Source of the DNA: Allobosea sp. BK604
GTDB taxonomy: Bacteria; Pseudomonadota; Alphaproteobacteria; Rhizobiales; Beijerinckiaceae
Direction: 5' to 3'
Assembly (NCBI RefSeq): GCF_004341515.1
Contig: NZ_SLZF01000003.1
Coordinates: forward strand, 1-64,000
DNA: 64,000 nt
Shown: one piece after another, positions 62,996 through 64,000 of the stretch
Layout of the letters: each line of letters starts with the position of its first letter
How positions within the stretch are numbered: the stretch's first letter is position 1
Made by a program: the position numbers and the translations under genes
Notes under the pieces: generated by a model
What the model was told of the DNA's origin: nothing
Database searches by the model: none
What the model saw: the letters and a program-made list of their open reading frames with translations, nothing else

Positions 62996-63760
62996 ATGTC
63001 CCTCGATATCCATGTCTTCCGCACGCTCAGCGACAATGCCGGAGCCCTGATCCGCGACCCGGCGACACAGGCCTGCGCCGCGGTCGATGTGCCCGATGCC
63101 GCCCAGGTCCTGGCCGCGGCGGAGGAAAAGGGCTGGATCATCAGCGACATCTTCATCACCCATGCGCATTTCGACCACACCCAGGGCGTTGCCGAGCTGA
63201 AGGCCGCCACCGGCGCCACGGTCTACGGCCCGCCTGATTCCACCAGCCAGGCGCCGGTCGACACCGTCGTCGCGCAGGGCGACCAGGTTTCGCTCGGCGG
63301 CTTCGCTTTCGACATCTGGCACACGCCCGGCCATGCCGATGGCCATCTCAGCTATGTCGGCGTCCAGACGCGACTCGCCCTGGTCGGCGATGTCGTCTTC
63401 GTCATGGGCTGCGGCCGCGTCCAGCCGGGCCAGATGGGCGCGATGTGGAGCTCCCTCGCCAGGATCAGGACCCTGCCGGACGAGACCAAGCTCATCACCG
63501 GCCACGACTACACGCTCTCGAATGCCCGTTTCGCCATCGCCATGGATCCGGCCAATGCCGCCTTGCAGGCACGCCTCGCGGAAGCGGAGAAGGCCAAGGC
63601 CGAAGGCCGCTTCTGGGCCCTGACGACGATCGGCGAGGAAAAGGCGACGAACCCGTTCTTCCGCTCGTCGGAAGGCGCGCTCGCCGCCTCGGTCGGCCTC
63701 GTCGGCGCCCAGCCGGACGAGGTCTTCGCCGCCCTTCGCGAAGCCAAGAACAGGTTCTGA
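62996..63760 (+). CDS. gloB: Hydroxyacylglutathione hydrolase (glyoxalase II)
   Basis: A 254-aa metallo-beta-lactamase fold thioesterase that releases lactate and glutathione from S-lactoylglutathione. The metal-binding motif THAHFDHTQG (T-H-x-H-x-D-H), WHTPGHADGHLSYV, LVGDVVFVMGCGR and TGHDYTLSNARFAIAMDP are all in place. The ATG at 62996 has GGAG 7 bases upstream. It is divergent from the methyltransferase gene and six bases before a cupin gene. Confidence 0.92.
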   Translation: MSLDIHVFRTLSDNAGALIRDPATQACAAVDVPDAAQVLAAAEEKGWIISDIFITHAHFDHTQGVAELKAATGATVYGPPDSTSQAPVDTVVAQGDQVSLGGFAFDIWHTPGHADGHLSYVGVQTRLALVGDVVFVMGCGRVQPGQMGAMWSSLARIRTLPDETKLITGHDYTLSNARFAIAMDPANAALQARLAEAEKAKAEGRFWALTTIGEEKATNPFFRSSEGALAASVGLVGAQPDEVFAALREAKNRF

Positions 63761-63766
63761 AGCAGC

Positions 63767-64000
63767 ATGAGCCAGCAGCTCGACGGCCTGAGCGCGGCGG
63801 AGGTGATCCGCCTGCTCGAGCTCAAGCCCCATCCTGAAGGCGGCCATTATCGCGAGACGTTTCGCGACGAGGCCGGGCCGGAAGGGCGCGGCTTCTCGAC
63901 GGCGATCTATTACCTGCTCGACGTCGGCGAGACATCGGAATGGCACCGCGTCGATGCGGCCGAGATCTGGCACCATTATGCCGGCGCACCGCTGGTGATC
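63767..64000 (+). CDS. Cupin DUF985 (cupin_5) protein, cut by window edge
   Basis: Seventy-eight codons are visible: MSQQLDGLSAAEVIRLLELK, PHPEGGHYRETF and SEWHRVDAAEIWHHY, the signature of the YML079w/DUF985 cupin family, whose members bind a ligand or metal in a beta-barrel. The gene continues beyond the window. It begins six bases after gloB and is probably co-transcribed. Function is not established. Confidence 0.85.
   Translation, partial: MSQQLDGLSAAEVIRLLELKPHPEGGHYRETFRDEAGPEGRGFSTAIYYLLDVGETSEWHRVDAAEIWHHYAGAPLVI

Overview
The window is chromosomal DNA from a GC-rich alphaproteobacterium of the Hyphomicrobiales. A Bosea-like genome is my best guess. This rests on the branched-chain-type ABC cassettes, the fused indolepyruvate ferredoxin oxidoreductase, the TorF-type porin, the 417-aa SerA, and the dispersed 'CATTGCGAGC...GCTCGCAATG' palindromes common in that order. 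Nearly every base belongs to ordinary, tightly packed genes. I see no prophage, CRISPR array, rRNA or tRNA. The only transposase is a C-terminal fragment of an IS110-type enzyme cut by the left edge.

Layout. 1-6.7 kb: IS110 tail, serA, an NfeD/QmcA membrane pair, a MarR regulator divergent from an alpha/beta hydrolase with a twin palindromic operator, hemH, and an unrecognised HExxH protein. 6.7-9 kb: a Tat-exported 5'-nucleotidase overlapping a uracil-DNA glycosylase. 9-18.7 kb: one long minus-strand cassette of acyl-CoA synthetase, LivG, LivH, LivM, a LivK-like binding protein, LivF, a YugP-like metallopeptidase and a PaaK-like ligase, which looks like uptake plus CoA activation of an organic acid. 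18.9-26.9 kb: a DUF4239 protein, an RTX protein, a UvrD-type helicase, a Crp/Fnr regulator, an HD hydrolase divergent from a GlxA-type regulator, and a LysE exporter. 27-30.5 kb: fused indolepyruvate ferredoxin oxidoreductase with a 15-bp palindrome upstream.

30.8-37.1 kb is the most interesting metabolic block. A DUF1007/NicO nickel-cobalt transporter pair converges on a minus-strand operon of gamma-glutamyltransferase-like protein, amidase, cobalt-type nitrile hydratase alpha (with a His-rich N-terminus), beta, and a nitrile hydratase accessory protein. My hypothesis is that this is a gamma-glutamyl-nitrile (for example gamma-glutamyl-cyanoalanine) assimilation pathway with its own metal supply. 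37.2-42.9 kb: a TAXI-TRAP transporter with DUF1850, and a periplasmic glucan protein (OpgD-like). 43.1-48.2 kb is a zinc locus: a small His-containing membrane peptide with an apparently leaderless start, znuC-znuB-znuA, a CobW-family GTPase, a WD40 protein and a 92-aa protein, with two sites sharing a Zur-like motif. 48.4-64 kb: AlkX/YcaQ-like glycosylase, isochorismatase-type hydrolase, MutT, an EamA transporter, argJ, a parvulin, secA, a YcxB-like protein, a TorF-type porin, an L,D-transpeptidase lipoprotein, accA, a methyltransferase, a glyoxalase II-like hydrolase and a truncated cupin gene.

Non-coding structure. At least four families of palindromic repeats lie between genes. One copy (49598-49680) is a perfect 33-bp inverted repeat, and another element sits between livK and livF inside the operon. 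Three good intrinsic terminators are visible. Start codons were moved inward from the longest open frame wherever a ribosome site, signal peptide or family length argued for it.
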